A DNA stretch of 64,000 bases from Chryseobacterium sp. (GCF_019236175.1 NZ_JAFAJM010000019.1:434001-498000); one strand, 5' to 3'. Numbered from the stretch's first letter, positions 1-9,350 are shown. The notes: generated from the letters alone by a model not told the origin. A program made the numbers and translations.

Positions 1-1766
1 GTTATCTTCCGAGAAAAATTGACGAGATAGGAAAAATCAAAGATTTACCTTATTATACAACCCTTACCAGTCATATTGTAAAACTGAATATTCTTACTGA
101 AACCGGAGCAGCCGTTACAGTAAACGGAGCGGCCTTACCTGCTTCACAGGGACCATATCCTGTAAGCGGCACCAACAACTGGGTATCCTATTCTATTCCC
201 GATATCACCGGAAACGTTACCATAACTTCTACAAAAGCTGTAACTGCAGGTATTTCAGGAGGAAGTGGTGTTGTTGGATATGGTGGTTATTTTGCAGGGT
301 TTTCATCTATTCCTGTAATCGCAAAACAAACCGGAGACTGTATTCCAGGCCTTGTTCTGGAAGTAGGTGACAGCTTTGATACATACCAGTGGTTTAAAGA
401 CAACACCCCTATTCCAGGAGCAAATTCAAATTCATATACCCCTGTTCAGTCCGGTAATTACACCGTAAGAATCACCGTTGGATCGTGTACTCCAGTTATT
501 ACACCGGTTTACAAAGTATACACATGTCTTACTAAAACTACCAAAGATGATACAGTATGTGGTGTGGTAAAACAAATTGTGCCGACATTTACAAACTCTA
601 CACAAGCAGTAGTTCCCGGTACGGTAACTATCCTTACACAACCAACACATGGTACCGCAATCATTGACCCTGTAACCGGAGTAATAAGCTATGCCCCTAC
701 TTTCGGATATGCAGGCCCGGATACTATTGTTTATAAATTCTGCGGAAACAATCCTGATTTTACAGATTGTGAAGAAGTAACACTCAACTTAACGGTTTCT
801 GAGAGCCCTATCGTTAATAATGCCGGATTAAGAACCTGTTTTATTGAATCTAATCCTGCAACAGGTTTATTTAACCTGACAAATGCTCTGGTTACCACAC
901 AGAATAATATTACTAAAACCTATTTCCCTTCTCTTGCTGACGCTAATGCAGGAACCAATGAAATATTAAATCCGTTAACTTATATCGCTCCTAATGGCGT
1001 GGTATATGTAAAAGTAACTAATGCTAACGGATGTTTTAGCGTTGCAGAAGTAACTCTTACTGTGTTGCCTCCTGTAAAATCCGATATTCTAGCAGATAAA
1101 ATAATCTGTATGGAAGGCAAAACGACTCTTGATGCAGGCCCAGGATTTAAAGGTTACCTGTGGAGCACCGGAGCTACCACTCAGGTAATCCAGAATGTAG
1201 GTGTAGGAACTTATTGGGTAAAACTTAAAACAGGAGACTGTGTAACCACACAAACCGTAAAAGTATATGCATCAGAACAGCCGGTAATTACTAATATTGA
1301 TATTGCCAGTACTACCATCACCGTAAATGTAATAGGCGGAACCCCTCCGTACAAATACTCTATTGACAACTTAAACTGGCAGGAATCTAATGTATTTACT
1401 AATTTACCTAGAGGAAATGTAAGCGTATACGTAAAAGATGATTACAATTGTACCCCTATCAAAGTAGATCTTACAATTCCTAATCTGATTAATGTAATTA
1501 CCCCTAATGACGACGGAGTAAACGATGCTATCGACTATTCTGCATTAGCCAACAAAAACAATCTGGTCATTAATATCTTTGACAGATACGGAGCTAAAAT
1601 TTATCAGGCTGATAAATCCAACGGATATAAGTGGAACGGAACAATTGACGGTAACAAAAGAGTCCCTACAGGAAACTATTGGTATGAAGTAGGCTGGACT
1701 GAACCCAACAACAAACAAACCAATGTAAAATATTCAGGCTGGATTTTAGTAAAAAACAGAGAATAA
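1..1766 (+). CDS. T9SS type B surface protein, 5'-partial
   Basis: The reading frame is open from position 3 and continues upstream of the window, so the 587 codons seen are only the C-terminal part. The GTG at 564 is internal. The first 150 or so residues align with the end of the IgGFc-binding-like region of the next gene (same YLP start and GTNNWV motif). An Ig/cadherin-like Big_9 module, an Ig-like segment with LDAGPGF and LWSTGATT, and a gliding-motility-type C-terminal domain (ITPNDDGVND, FDRYGA) follow. That domain is the type B signal for export by the type IX system and attachment to the cell surface. Likely an adhesin-like surface protein; the ligand is unknown. It is a tandem paralog of the next gene but lacks two repeat units found there. 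Confidence 0.88.
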   Translation, partial: YLPRKIDEIGKIKDLPYYTTLTSHIVKLNILTETGAAVTVNGAALPASQGPYPVSGTNNWVSYSIPDITGNVTITSTKAVTAGISGGSGVVGYGGYFAGFSSIPVIAKQTGDCIPGLVLEVGDSFDTYQWFKDNTPIPGANSNSYTPVQSGNYTVRITVGSCTPVITPVYKVYTCLTKTTKDDTVCGVVKQIVPTFTNSTQAVVPGTVTILTQPTHGTAIIDPVTGVISYAPTFGYAGPDTIVYKFCGNNPDFTDCEEVTLNLTVSESPIVNNAGLRTCFIESNPATGLFNLTNALVTTQNNITKTYFPSLADANAGTNEILNPLTYIAPNGVVYVKVTNANGCFSVAEVTLTVLPPVKSDILADKIICMEGKTTLDAGPGFKGYLWSTGATTQVIQNVGVGTYWVKLKTGDCVTTQTVKVYASEQPVITNIDIASTTITVNVIGGTPPYKYSIDNLNWQESNVFTNLPRGNVSVYVKDDYNCTPIKVDLTIPNLINVITPNDDGVNDAIDYSALANKNNLVINIFDRYGAKIYQADKSNGYKWNGTIDGNKRVPTGNYWYEVGWTEPNNKQTNVKYSGWILVKNRE

Positions 1767-1788
1767 TACTACCTGATAACATTTTCAA

Positions 1789-1817
1789 AACCACGATTTT
1801 ACAATCGTGGTTTTTTT
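1789..1817 (+). terminator. Rho-independent terminator
   Basis: A 10-bp stem (AACCACGATT paired with AATCGTGGTT, 4-nt loop) followed by seven T closes the first surface-protein gene. The second paralog is therefore probably transcribed separately. Confidence 0.85.
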
Positions 1818-1851
1818 ATTATCTTTCTAACGATTTAATACTTTTTATTAT

Positions 1852-1859
1852 TAAATTTG
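1852..1859 (+). promoter_or_regulatory. -7 promoter element TAAATTTG
   Basis: It matches the Bacteroidota -7 consensus TAnnTTTG and lies 19 nt before the ATG of the next gene, giving a leader of about 14 nt. No clear TTG is seen at -33. Confidence 0.55.
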
Positions 1860-1878
1860 TGATAAAGACTAATACTGA

Positions 1879-4800
1879 ATGAAGAAAATTCTATCTTTTT
1901 TATTTATATTTTATATTTTCACCTTTACCTTTGCTCAATTAGACAGAGAGCACTGGTTTGCTCCGATGGTAGACCGGACCGGAAATCCTAACCCCTATCA
2001 GAAAATCTATTTGTCCACCAACAGAACAACTCCTTTTCCGGTTAGTATTTACAATAATAATATACTGATCGGGACAGTAAATATCAGCAAGAACAATCCT
2101 CAGAAATTTGATGTTCTGCGATCCTATATTATTACCACCCTTCAGACTGACCTGTTTACTCCCACTACTAAAGGGCTTTACTTAAAAGCAGAATTTCCAT
2201 TCTATGCCAATCTAAGGTTTTCGGTGTATAACCACGCAGAAATCATTACCTCAAAAGGGATTCCTTCTACCGGAAAAAATTTCTATGCAGCCTCTGCTCC
2301 TATTTCAGTCAGCAATACCATTCTGGATTTTATGACCAGCGTACTCGCCACTGAAGACAACACAATCGTTACGATCACCGGATACAGCCCGCTTGTTCAG
2401 TTTTCAAACGGAACTACAGGAACCAGTACTCCTTTTATGACCTTTACTTTAAACAAGGGCCAGTCTTATATCATTGATGGTATTGGAGATCTTTCAGGAA
2501 ACTTCGACGGATTTATCGGTGCCAAAATTACCGCCAATAAACCAATCAATGTAACCAACGGAAATTTTAACGGGCAATATGCAGGTGACTACCCCTCAAG
2601 CTCTGACATCTTAATGGATCAGGCTGTTCCTGTAGACAGGCTTGGGAATGAATTTGCCCTGGTAAAGGGTAATGGCACCCCCGGAACCAATATGGAAGGC
2701 GCTGTAGTAATTGCCACTGAAGACAATACCCAGATTTTTGTAAATAATGAAATTCTGCCTTTAGCAACAATCAACGCAGGAAAGTATTTCGTAATTCCCG
2801 ACAATAAATATATGTTGCAGGGAACTGCAGGACATTATAATTTATATGTCAAAACATCTAAAAATGCTTATATATATCAAATACTGGCAGGAAGTTCCAA
2901 TGCTCAGGATCAGGTAGCAACGGGCGGATTTAATTTTATTCCCGCGCTCAATTGTTATTTACCCAAACAAATCAATGAAATCGGATTTATTGATGAAAAT
3001 TTTGTTTACTCAAACGGAAACCCTTCCGGTATTCTGAATATTCCCACCAAATTAAATCTCATCACTGAAAGAGGGGCCGTCGTAACTGTAAATGGTAACT
3101 TCCCCCCTGCGTCTGCAGGACCTTATGATATGACAGGAACAAATAACTGGGTAACCTATGGAATTCCTAATGTTACCGGTACGATTACCATAGTTTCTGA
3201 TAAAGCAATTACAGGAGGGATTACTGCAGGAAGTGATGCTATCGGCTACGGAGGTTTTTTTGCCGGATTTCCTACCCAGCCTGTCATCCTGAAATCAGGA
3301 GGAAACTGTATTCCTGGTATTGTCCTCACCGTAGATCCTATTATTTATGATACCTATCAATGGTACAGGAATGGAATCATTATTACCAATGCCACAGGAT
3401 CATCCATCACGCCTACAACTCCGGGCTACTACACCTGTTCTGTAACCATGGGGCGCTGTGCCCCTTTAGTAACGGCACAGTATAAAGTTGTAAACTGTAC
3501 AAAACTAAGTACAGCTACCTACAATACATGTACAGATAAAACCATTACCCCGGCTTTTAGCAACTCAACACAAACACCGGTTCCTTCTACCGTAGCCATT
3601 ACAACACCTCCCGCTCTGGGAACTGCCGTTATAAATCCCGCTACCGGAGTGATTACTTATACGGTGAATACTCCAGGGACCGTAGGAACTGATACTTTTA
3701 CTTATTCTTTCTGTGGGAATGACCCCGATTTTCCGGATTGTGAAACAATAACAGTAACCATCAATATCCAGTCTTTAACGGTAACAGATGCTTCTTTAAG
3801 TGTTTGTGATATCAACGGACAGGGGACATTTAATCTGCCCATCGCCAATGTGACTTCCAATTCACCCGTTACCATAACCTACTACCCCAGCCTAGCCGAT
3901 GCACAAACAGAAAATCCTGCAACACTCATTAACAACCCGAATACATATAATGCATTAAACGGAACCATTGTATATGCTGTTATAAAAAACAATATTGGCT
4001 GTAAAAGTATTGCGAAAATCACCCTTAAACTTTTTAATAAAGCTGTAATAGTAGATAACTATAACGGAGCTTTTTGTGACGATAATCTGGATGGCACCGT
4101 CACAGTCGTTCTTTCCAATATAACAAATATTGTTTTAAATAATCCTGCTTATTTTACGAATGTAAGATATTATGCTAATCTGGCTGATGCCAATGCAGGA
4201 AATACCAATACGCTTCCCAATAACTGGAGCTACACTACTGCAACTACAATTTATATCAGAGTAGACTCACCGGATGGCTGTACACCGGTTATCAAACCTT
4301 TACAATTCAGCATCGGAGCCCGCATACAATTATTAACAACATCTGCGAATCAAGATGTCTGTGATGATAATTTAGATGGAATAAAATCCGTTAATTTATC
4401 GCAATACATGGCATTGTTCACTACAGATCCAAACGTCACTTTTACATTTTATGCCAATCTTTCTGATGCACAGAATGGAAGTAATCCGGTTTCTGCAGGA
4501 GCTAATATTACCAATTCTCAAACATTTTATATACGCTTTGAAAAAAACGGAGTATGCCCTGAAGTAGCTTCTATTAAGATCACCATTAAAGTTCCTAAAA
4601 AATCAGATCTGTTAAAAGATCAGGTAGTATGTCCTAAAATGACAACCACATTAGACGCAGGTCCAGGTTTTGACACCTATTTATGGAGCACAGGAGCCAC
4701 TACACATTCTATCACCAATGTTAGTGTAGGTGCATACTGGGTAGATCTTACCCATAATGGCTGTGTATACAGACAATATATCAATGTAACGGAAATACCT

Positions 4801-5280
4801 TTACCTGTTATTTCTTCTATTGAAATTGACGGAACAACGGTAAAAATTGGAGTCACAGGAGGAACTCCGCCTTATGAATATTCTCTGGACGGAGTGATAT
4901 GGCAGAGTTCAAATGTATTTCAGAATGTAACCCGAGGAGCTCATACCGTTTTTGTAAGAGATTCTAAGCTTTGTGGTGAAGTTAAAAAACAATTTGCCAT
5001 CATAAACCTTATCAACACCATTACTCCCAACGGAGATGGGTATAATGAGGGAATCAACTATTCCGCGCTAATGGCCAATGAAAATCTTGAGTTCAGAATC
5101 TTTGACCGGTATGGAGCTGAAGTTTTCAGAGGAAATCCTGAAAACAGATATACGTGGGACGGAAGAGTTGGCGGGAGATATGTACCCACCGCAACTTATT
5201 GGTATTTCATCAGCTGGACAGAATATGGTTCCACGCTCAGTATGAAGTTTTCCAGCTGGCTTCTGGTAAAACACAGATAG
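1879..5280 (+). CDS. T9SS type B surface protein with IgGFc-binding-like N-terminal region
   Basis: This protein of 1133 residues begins with a signal peptide (MKKILSFLF to FAQ, about residues 1-19). Residues 20 to about 480 resemble the bacterial IgGFc-binding-protein N-terminal domain. A Big_9-like Ig/cadherin module (about 545-640) and several Ig-like units follow, two of which contain CDDNLDG. The last 95 residues form a gliding-motility-type C-terminal domain (ITPNGDGYNE, FDRYGAEVF, WDGR), the type B sorting signal for type IX secretion. It is predicted to be anchored at the cell surface. Compared with the upstream paralog it carries about 190 extra residues, the two CDDNLDG units. The substrate is unknown, and the IgGFc name denotes homology only. 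Confidence 0.88.
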   Translation: MKKILSFLFIFYIFTFTFAQLDREHWFAPMVDRTGNPNPYQKIYLSTNRTTPFPVSIYNNNILIGTVNISKNNPQKFDVLRSYIITTLQTDLFTPTTKGLYLKAEFPFYANLRFSVYNHAEIITSKGIPSTGKNFYAASAPISVSNTILDFMTSVLATEDNTIVTITGYSPLVQFSNGTTGTSTPFMTFTLNKGQSYIIDGIGDLSGNFDGFIGAKITANKPINVTNGNFNGQYAGDYPSSSDILMDQAVPVDRLGNEFALVKGNGTPGTNMEGAVVIATEDNTQIFVNNEILPLATINAGKYFVIPDNKYMLQGTAGHYNLYVKTSKNAYIYQILAGSSNAQDQVATGGFNFIPALNCYLPKQINEIGFIDENFVYSNGNPSGILNIPTKLNLITERGAVVTVNGNFPPASAGPYDMTGTNNWVTYGIPNVTGTITIVSDKAITGGITAGSDAIGYGGFFAGFPTQPVILKSGGNCIPGIVLTVDPIIYDTYQWYRNGIIITNATGSSITPTTPGYYTCSVTMGRCAPLVTAQYKVVNCTKLSTATYNTCTDKTITPAFSNSTQTPVPSTVAITTPPALGTAVINPATGVITYTVNTPGTVGTDTFTYSFCGNDPDFPDCETITVTINIQSLTVTDASLSVCDINGQGTFNLPIANVTSNSPVTITYYPSLADAQTENPATLINNPNTYNALNGTIVYAVIKNNIGCKSIAKITLKLFNKAVIVDNYNGAFCDDNLDGTVTVVLSNITNIVLNNPAYFTNVRYYANLADANAGNTNTLPNNWSYTTATTIYIRVDSPDGCTPVIKPLQFSIGARIQLLTTSANQDVCDDNLDGIKSVNLSQYMALFTTDPNVTFTFYANLSDAQNGSNPVSAGANITNSQTFYIRFEKNGVCPEVASIKITIKVPKKSDLLKDQVVCPKMTTTLDAGPGFDTYLWSTGATTHSITNVSVGAYWVDLTHNGCVYRQYINVTEIPLPVISSIEIDGTTVKIGVTGGTPPYEYSLDGVIWQSSNVFQNVTRGAHTVFVRDSKLCGEVKKQFAIINLINTITPNGDGYNEGINYSALMANENLEFRIFDRYGAEVFRGNPENRYTWDGRVGGRYVPTATYWYFISWTEYGSTLSMKFSSWLLVKHR

Positions 5281-5295
5281 ACCTTTGTCTGAAAT

Positions 5296-5357
5296 AAAAA
5301 AGAGTCCTGACGAAATACTCTATTTCCATTTGAACTCTCTTTTATCAGGACTTTTTT
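5296..5357. terminator. Rho-independent terminator with long loop
   Basis: The arms AGTCCTGA (5303-5310) and TCAGGACT (5345-5352) are flanked by an A run on the left and a T run on the right. The 34-nt loop is unusually long for a simple terminator. Confidence 0.65.
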
Positions 5358-5523
5358 ATCTTTATTAAAAAGACAATATTTTTAATTAATTTATAAACTT
5401 CTTAGTCCGAATTTCAGATGAGTCACAAGTTTATAACACTCATTAACAATTTACTATTAAAGTTTAATATAACTTTAACCTGTATTCTTGATCTCACTAG
5501 AAACAAATTGCTTTATTTCTATG

Positions 5524-5531
5524 TAATTTTG
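5524..5531 (+). promoter_or_regulatory. -7 promoter element TAATTTTG
   Basis: It fits TAnnTTTG and ends only 8 nt before the ATG at 5540, so the transcript would have almost no leader. No TTG at the usual -33 spacing is present. Confidence 0.5.
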
Positions 5532-5539
5532 CCAATTAT

Positions 5540-6331
5540 ATGAAGAAACTGTTTACTTTACTGCTATTGGCTTTTCTGGTAAAAATCAATGCACAAATAT
5601 ACGCCGGCGAGGTCTTCCTAAGAGACAACTCTATTTTGTATCTCAATCAGGTATATGTTACCAATCTGAATACTCAGAAAACCGTACTTACCGATTACAA
5701 CGGAAACTTTACCATACCTGCAAATGCCGGTGATGTAATTCGTTTTACGTCTATTGTTACGGAAAGAAAAGATATTAAACTTACTCCTCAGCTGATAGAA
5801 CAAAAAAATCTCGTTGAGCTGAAAATAGCCTATTATGAAATTCAGGAAATTGTACTCAACAGATTCAAACCCACCGGAAATCTGCGATATGATGTCAACT
5901 CTATAAGAAAAGAAGATAAGAGCCTGGCTATAAAAAAGGTGATCGGCCTTCCTGAACCCAAAGGAGACGGAAATCCTCCTGAGCTTCCGGTAGCAGGTTT
6001 AAGAGACGGAGGTCTTACCTTCAGTCTGGAAAGTATCTATGACATTCTTTCCGGAGAAAGGAAAAAGAAACAACGTTATCAGGCTTATGAAAACATGAAT
6101 AATTCAGTGGCCCAGATTAAAAACTATTTAGGGAAAGATTATTTTCTTAAATTTAAAATTCCGGAAAACCTGATTGATAATTTCCTTCAGTTTGTGTATA
6201 CTTCTGAAAATATTCAGCCTTATGTACTGGCGGGAAATTTTGAAGCAGTCAAAATTCCTATTGAAAAATACCTTCCTATTTACCAGAGAAGATTAAGAAA
6301 CTCACATCTTCAGGAAGTGATCTCCAAATAA
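5540..6331 (+). CDS. Secreted protein with carboxypeptidase-regulatory-like domain
   Basis: The 263-residue protein has a clear signal peptide (MKKLFTLLLLAFLVKINAQ). Residues of about 20-100 have the pattern of a carboxypeptidase D regulatory-like beta-sandwich (GEVFLRDNSILYL, then TDYNGNFTIPANAGDVIRF), a module frequent in Bacteroidota envelope proteins. The rest is charged, with a basic patch around GERKKKQRYQ, and has no motif I recognise. It is probably periplasmic or attached to the outer membrane; its function is unknown. It is a single-gene unit between a promoter element at 5524 and a terminator at 6354. Confidence 0.75.
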   Translation: MKKLFTLLLLAFLVKINAQIYAGEVFLRDNSILYLNQVYVTNLNTQKTVLTDYNGNFTIPANAGDVIRFTSIVTERKDIKLTPQLIEQKNLVELKIAYYEIQEIVLNRFKPTGNLRYDVNSIRKEDKSLAIKKVIGLPEPKGDGNPPELPVAGLRDGGLTFSLESIYDILSGERKKKQRYQAYENMNNSVAQIKNYLGKDYFLKFKIPENLIDNFLQFVYTSENIQPYVLAGNFEAVKIPIEKYLPIYQRRLRNSHLQEVISK

Positions 6332-6353
6332 AATTATTATTATAGCATAAACG

Positions 6354-6387
6354 ATAATCCATGAATCTTCTCATGGATTATTTTTTT
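6354..6387 (+). terminator. Rho-independent terminator
   Basis: An 11-bp stem (ATAATCCATGA paired with TCATGGATTAT, 6-nt loop) followed by a T run. Confidence 0.85.
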
Positions 6388-6599
6388 ACTCCCTATTTTT
6401 CCGAAGCAGCCTAAAGCAATCAATATAGATTCTTCCATTTTATCAATAAATACTTTCACAATATTCAAAAATATCATTAATTTTATGTCACAATAAAGTG
6501 TTTAAAATAAAAAGAATTATATTTCGTTATCACTTTACAGCTAATCACCACCAAACCCGAATTAAGAGAAGGCACCCAACTTTAACTTAATAAGTATTA

Positions 6600-7373
6600 A
6601 TGAAAAAATTACTTTTATTTTTTTGCGCAATGCTGTGCCTAAGCCTGTCTGCCCAAAAAAAGGGGAAAGACTATAGTGATATTTTAAAAAGCAATAATAT
6701 CTACGAAATCAATGCTTTTTTAAGAGACGCACATCCGGATGATCCGCGGAGATCAGTTTTAAAGCCCCGGGTCATGGAAATGATGAGAGAATACATCAAA
6801 AATGCCCATCCTGAAGATCAAAAGGTAAAAGATATGCAGGAAATGCTTGCATTATTAAAAAGAAGGCCTTCCACCAAGATTAGTTTTGATGAAATGAACG
6901 CTATCATCAAGCAAAAGCAAATCGCAAAATATAAAGCTGAACTCGCCGCTAAAAAATCGACAACAGTGTTTACGCCCAGTAATACCCAGAATACCTTTGT
7001 CATCAACACGACGGCTAATGCTGCCATCCCCAATGCCGAAGCGGAGGAATTCAATATGCTGATGGCAGTTTCTCCTGTAGAACATCAGAACAAAACGGTT
7101 AAAATACTCAACTCTTTATTTGACAATGATCCGAATGCCAAAGAATGTATTGTTCTAATCCGGAATCAGTCCGACTGTAATATCATTGTAAGAATGGAAA
7201 GTGTAGGAACTATTAAATACAGGCTTGCCATACCTGCTCAGGGTGAAAATTCAATCGTGATTGAAAAAGGACAATACCTTTTCACCAGTCTGGTCTGCGG
7301 TGCACAGTATGCCTCGCAAAAAACAGTTCAAAGACCCATCATGGTTGCTCTGGGAAGTGCCCCTGCTCAATAA
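6600..7373 (+). CDS. Secreted protein of unknown function, member 1 of a three-gene family
   Basis: A 257-residue protein with signal peptide (MKKLLLFFCAMLCLSLSAQ). It has an N-terminal module containing ILKSNNIYEINAFL and HPDDPRRSVLKP, a variable lysine-rich middle, and a C-terminal module (EEFNMLM, then NQSDCNIIVRM and GENSIVIEKGQY) that looks like a small beta-sandwich with two conserved cysteines. The genes at 8165 and 8867 share these modules. I believe the family corresponds to a Chryseobacterium DUF (possibly DUF6759), but I cannot verify that. The role is unknown and the location is periplasmic or extracellular. Confidence 0.72.
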   Translation: MKKLLLFFCAMLCLSLSAQKKGKDYSDILKSNNIYEINAFLRDAHPDDPRRSVLKPRVMEMMREYIKNAHPEDQKVKDMQEMLALLKRRPSTKISFDEMNAIIKQKQIAKYKAELAAKKSTTVFTPSNTQNTFVINTTANAAIPNAEAEEFNMLMAVSPVEHQNKTVKILNSLFDNDPNAKECIVLIRNQSDCNIIVRMESVGTIKYRLAIPAQGENSIVIEKGQYLFTSLVCGAQYASQKTVQRPIMVALGSAPAQ

Positions 7374-7442
7374 TCAACATTATAAACTTGCTCTCTGAAT
7401 GTCTTTTACTTCCAAAAGGCAAAAAATATATGCAAATTTTAG

Positions 7443-7450
7443 TATTTTTG
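7443..7450 (+). promoter_or_regulatory. -7 promoter element TATTTTTG of trmB
   Basis: A TAnnTTTG match 19 nt before the trmB start. A perfect inverted repeat lies just downstream, at the predicted transcription start. Confidence 0.6.
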
Positions 7451-7451
7451 C

Positions 7452-7468
7452 AGTCATTTTAAATGACT
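7452..7468. promoter_or_regulatory. Perfect palindrome between promoter and trmB start
   Basis: AGTCATTT-T-AAATGACT is an 8-bp perfect inverted repeat with a 1-nt centre. It ends 1 nt before the ATG and covers the expected transcription start, as an operator might. In RNA, the 1-nt loop makes a stable hairpin unlikely. Confidence 0.4.
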
Positions 7469-7469
7469 C

Positions 7470-8147
7470 ATGGGCAAGAATAAATTAGCAAGATTTGCAG
7501 AAAACAAAATATTACCGAATGTTATCCAACCCACAAGAGAGGATGCTCTTCATGGTTTTGAATTAAAAGGAAACTGGAGAAAAGATTTCTTTAAAAATGA
7601 CCACCCTATTGTTCTTGAACTAGGATGCGGAAAAGGGGAATATTCTGTAGGATTAGCCAAAACTTTTCCTGAAAAAAACTTTATTGGCATTGATATTAAA
7701 GGGGCCAGATTCTGGTTTGGTGCCAAAGAAGCGGTAGACAGCAACATGAATAATGTGGCCTTCTTAAGAACACAGATTGAACTTGTTGATTATTTCTTCG
7801 CTGAAAATGAAGTAGATGAAATCTGGATTACTTTTCCCGACCCTCAAATCAAATTCAAAAGAACCAAACACAGGCTTACCCATCCTGATTTTTTAGAACG
7901 ATATAAAAAATTCTTAAAACCAGGCGGGATCATTCACTTAAAAACCGATTCAGAATTTTTACACGGTTATACGCTGGGATATTTACAAGGAGCGGGTTAC
8001 GAAATTATAAGCGCTCATCATGATATCTATGGTGCACCGGAATATGATCCCAATACCGAGCATTTAAGAGACATTAAAACCTATTATGAAGAACTGTTCT
8101 CAGCTAAAGGAAAGACGATTACTTATATCAAATTCCGAATCAGCTGA
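7470..8147 (+). CDS. trmB: tRNA (guanine-N7-)-methyltransferase
   Basis: TrmB methylates N7 of guanosine 46 in the tRNA variable loop, using S-adenosylmethionine. The 225-residue length is normal for the family. The SAM-binding motif (LELGCGKGEYSVGLAK) is near residue 50, and the family motif WITFPDPQIK with the following KRTKHRLTHPDFL lies near residues 122-142. The ATG at 7470 follows a -7 element by 19 nt. It sits between two members of an unknown secreted family, and its stop is 17 nt before the next gene, so it may share a transcript with them without a functional link. Confidence 0.95.
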   Translation: MGKNKLARFAENKILPNVIQPTREDALHGFELKGNWRKDFFKNDHPIVLELGCGKGEYSVGLAKTFPEKNFIGIDIKGARFWFGAKEAVDSNMNNVAFLRTQIELVDYFFAENEVDEIWITFPDPQIKFKRTKHRLTHPDFLERYKKFLKPGGIIHLKTDSEFLHGYTLGYLQGAGYEIISAHHDIYGAPEYDPNTEHLRDIKTYYEELFSAKGKTITYIKFRIS

Positions 8148-8164
8148 TGCTATAACTTATATTG

Positions 8165-8866
8165 ATGGGAAAAAATTTTCTGACTATTTTATTCTTCATT
8201 TTCTTACTCCCCGTCTTTACTTCCGCACAAAAAGGCAGTAAAGACATTCTCAAAAGCACAAATATCAAAGAAATTGAAGAATACCTTAAAACGGCACATC
8301 CGGACGATCCGAAAAGAAGTGTATTAAAGCCTAAGCTGATCGCCTTAAAAAATGCTGCTTGGACCAAGGGAGCGCGCTATGCTAAACCCATGGAGGCAAG
8401 ACCTGTTATTTCTGATATTCCCCAAGGTGTTATAAGAAATCCAAATTCCGATGATGCTGAAGAATTCAAAAGACTGCTTACCGAAACCTCTTCCGAACAT
8501 AAAGAAAAAACGGTAAAACTGCTGAATGCAATGCTTAATGAAGATATTACCAGCCACGAAGTCATTCTGCTATTCAAGAATAATTCAGATTGTAATATTG
8601 TATTAAGAATTGAAGGAAATGATTACTATAACCTTGCAGTACCTGCCCACGGAGAAAATTTCGTTGTGATCAATAAAGGCAGCTACACTCTCAATAGTAA
8701 TGTCTGTGATCTGAAATATTTTTCTAAGAAAGAAATAAAAAAAAGTATCTTTATTACAATAGATAATCCCGGAAAGCCTCTTTCGGAAGCAGACAGAAAA
8801 AAAGAGACTATGAAGCTGGAAACGGTTCCCGAAAAAACACATAAAAAAAGAAAAGCAAAAAAATAA
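8165..8866 (+). CDS. Secreted protein of unknown function, member 2 of a three-gene family
   Basis: The start is placed at the ATG at 8165 rather than the TTG just before it, giving MGKNFLTILFFIFLLPVFTSAQ as signal peptide and 233 residues. The N-terminal module (DILKSTNIKEIEEYL, HPDDPKRSVLKP) and C-terminal module (EEFKRLL, NNSDCNIVLRI, GENFVVINKGSY) match the gene at 6600 closely, while the middle is shorter. It ends in a very basic tail (KTHKKRKAKK) absent from the sister proteins. The next gene begins right after its stop codon, so the two are almost certainly co-transcribed. Function unknown. Confidence 0.75.
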   Translation: MGKNFLTILFFIFLLPVFTSAQKGSKDILKSTNIKEIEEYLKTAHPDDPKRSVLKPKLIALKNAAWTKGARYAKPMEARPVISDIPQGVIRNPNSDDAEEFKRLLTETSSEHKEKTVKLLNAMLNEDITSHEVILLFKNNSDCNIVLRIEGNDYYNLAVPAHGENFVVINKGSYTLNSNVCDLKYFSKKEIKKSIFITIDNPGKPLSEADRKKETMKLETVPEKTHKKRKAKK

Positions 8867-9310
8867 ATGGATACGAAAAAGCTATTGGCCCTTGCCGGCA
8901 TATCTCTTATGCTTACCAGCTGTAGCATCAACAACTACGGAAACTATCCCGTAAGGACTCCTTATCCGTCAGGTAATACCGGTAATGCCGCCAGTACAGA
9001 AAGAGAGTATAACGAGCTTATAAAGACTTATAAACCTGAAACTGCTGAAGTCCTTAGTGACCTTCTTAATAATGATGACCCCGGTAACCCCAGAACCTCT
9101 ATTTCAGTAGAAAATAAGTCTCCCTGTAATATGGTACTTACCATCAGCGGAAATAATTTTTTTAAGAAGATCCCAATAGGTGCAGGCAAAATAGGATATA
9201 CAATGGTTCTTAAAAATCAAAATTACAGACTCTCCGGTACACTTTGTAATTCTTCTTACCAATCCACAAAGTTTATTACAAGCTCCTATGCTATAAAACT
9301 ATCGAACTAA
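8867..9310 (+). CDS. Lipoprotein of unknown function, member 3 of a three-gene family
   Basis: The 147-residue protein has a lipoprotein signal with lipobox LTSC near residue 19, so it should be lipid-anchored. It keeps only the C-terminal module of the family (EYNELIK, then NKSPCNMVLTISGNNFF and GKIGYTMVLKNQNYRL, with cysteines near the same places) and lacks the HPDDP module. Its ATG follows the preceding stop codon with no gap, indicating translational coupling. A terminator at 9317 closes the unit. Function unknown; perhaps an anchored partner of the two soluble sister proteins. Confidence 0.75.
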   Translation: MDTKKLLALAGISLMLTSCSINNYGNYPVRTPYPSGNTGNAASTEREYNELIKTYKPETAEVLSDLLNNDDPGNPRTSISVENKSPCNMVLTISGNNFFKKIPIGAGKIGYTMVLKNQNYRLSGTLCNSSYQSTKFITSSYAIKLSN

Positions 9311-9316
9311 AATACA

Positions 9317-9350
9317 AAACCCCGCAGACCAGCTGTGGGGTTTATATTTT
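9317..9350 (+). terminator. Rho-independent terminator
   Basis: The arms AAACCCCGCAG (9317-9327) and CTGTGGGGTTT (9333-9343) pair with one G-U, followed by a T-rich stretch. Confidence 0.75.

Noticed and set aside
564..566. GTG at 564 as start of the first surface protein
   Set aside because: The frame is open from position 3 and the upstream sequence aligns with the paralog at 1879-5280, so this codon is internal.
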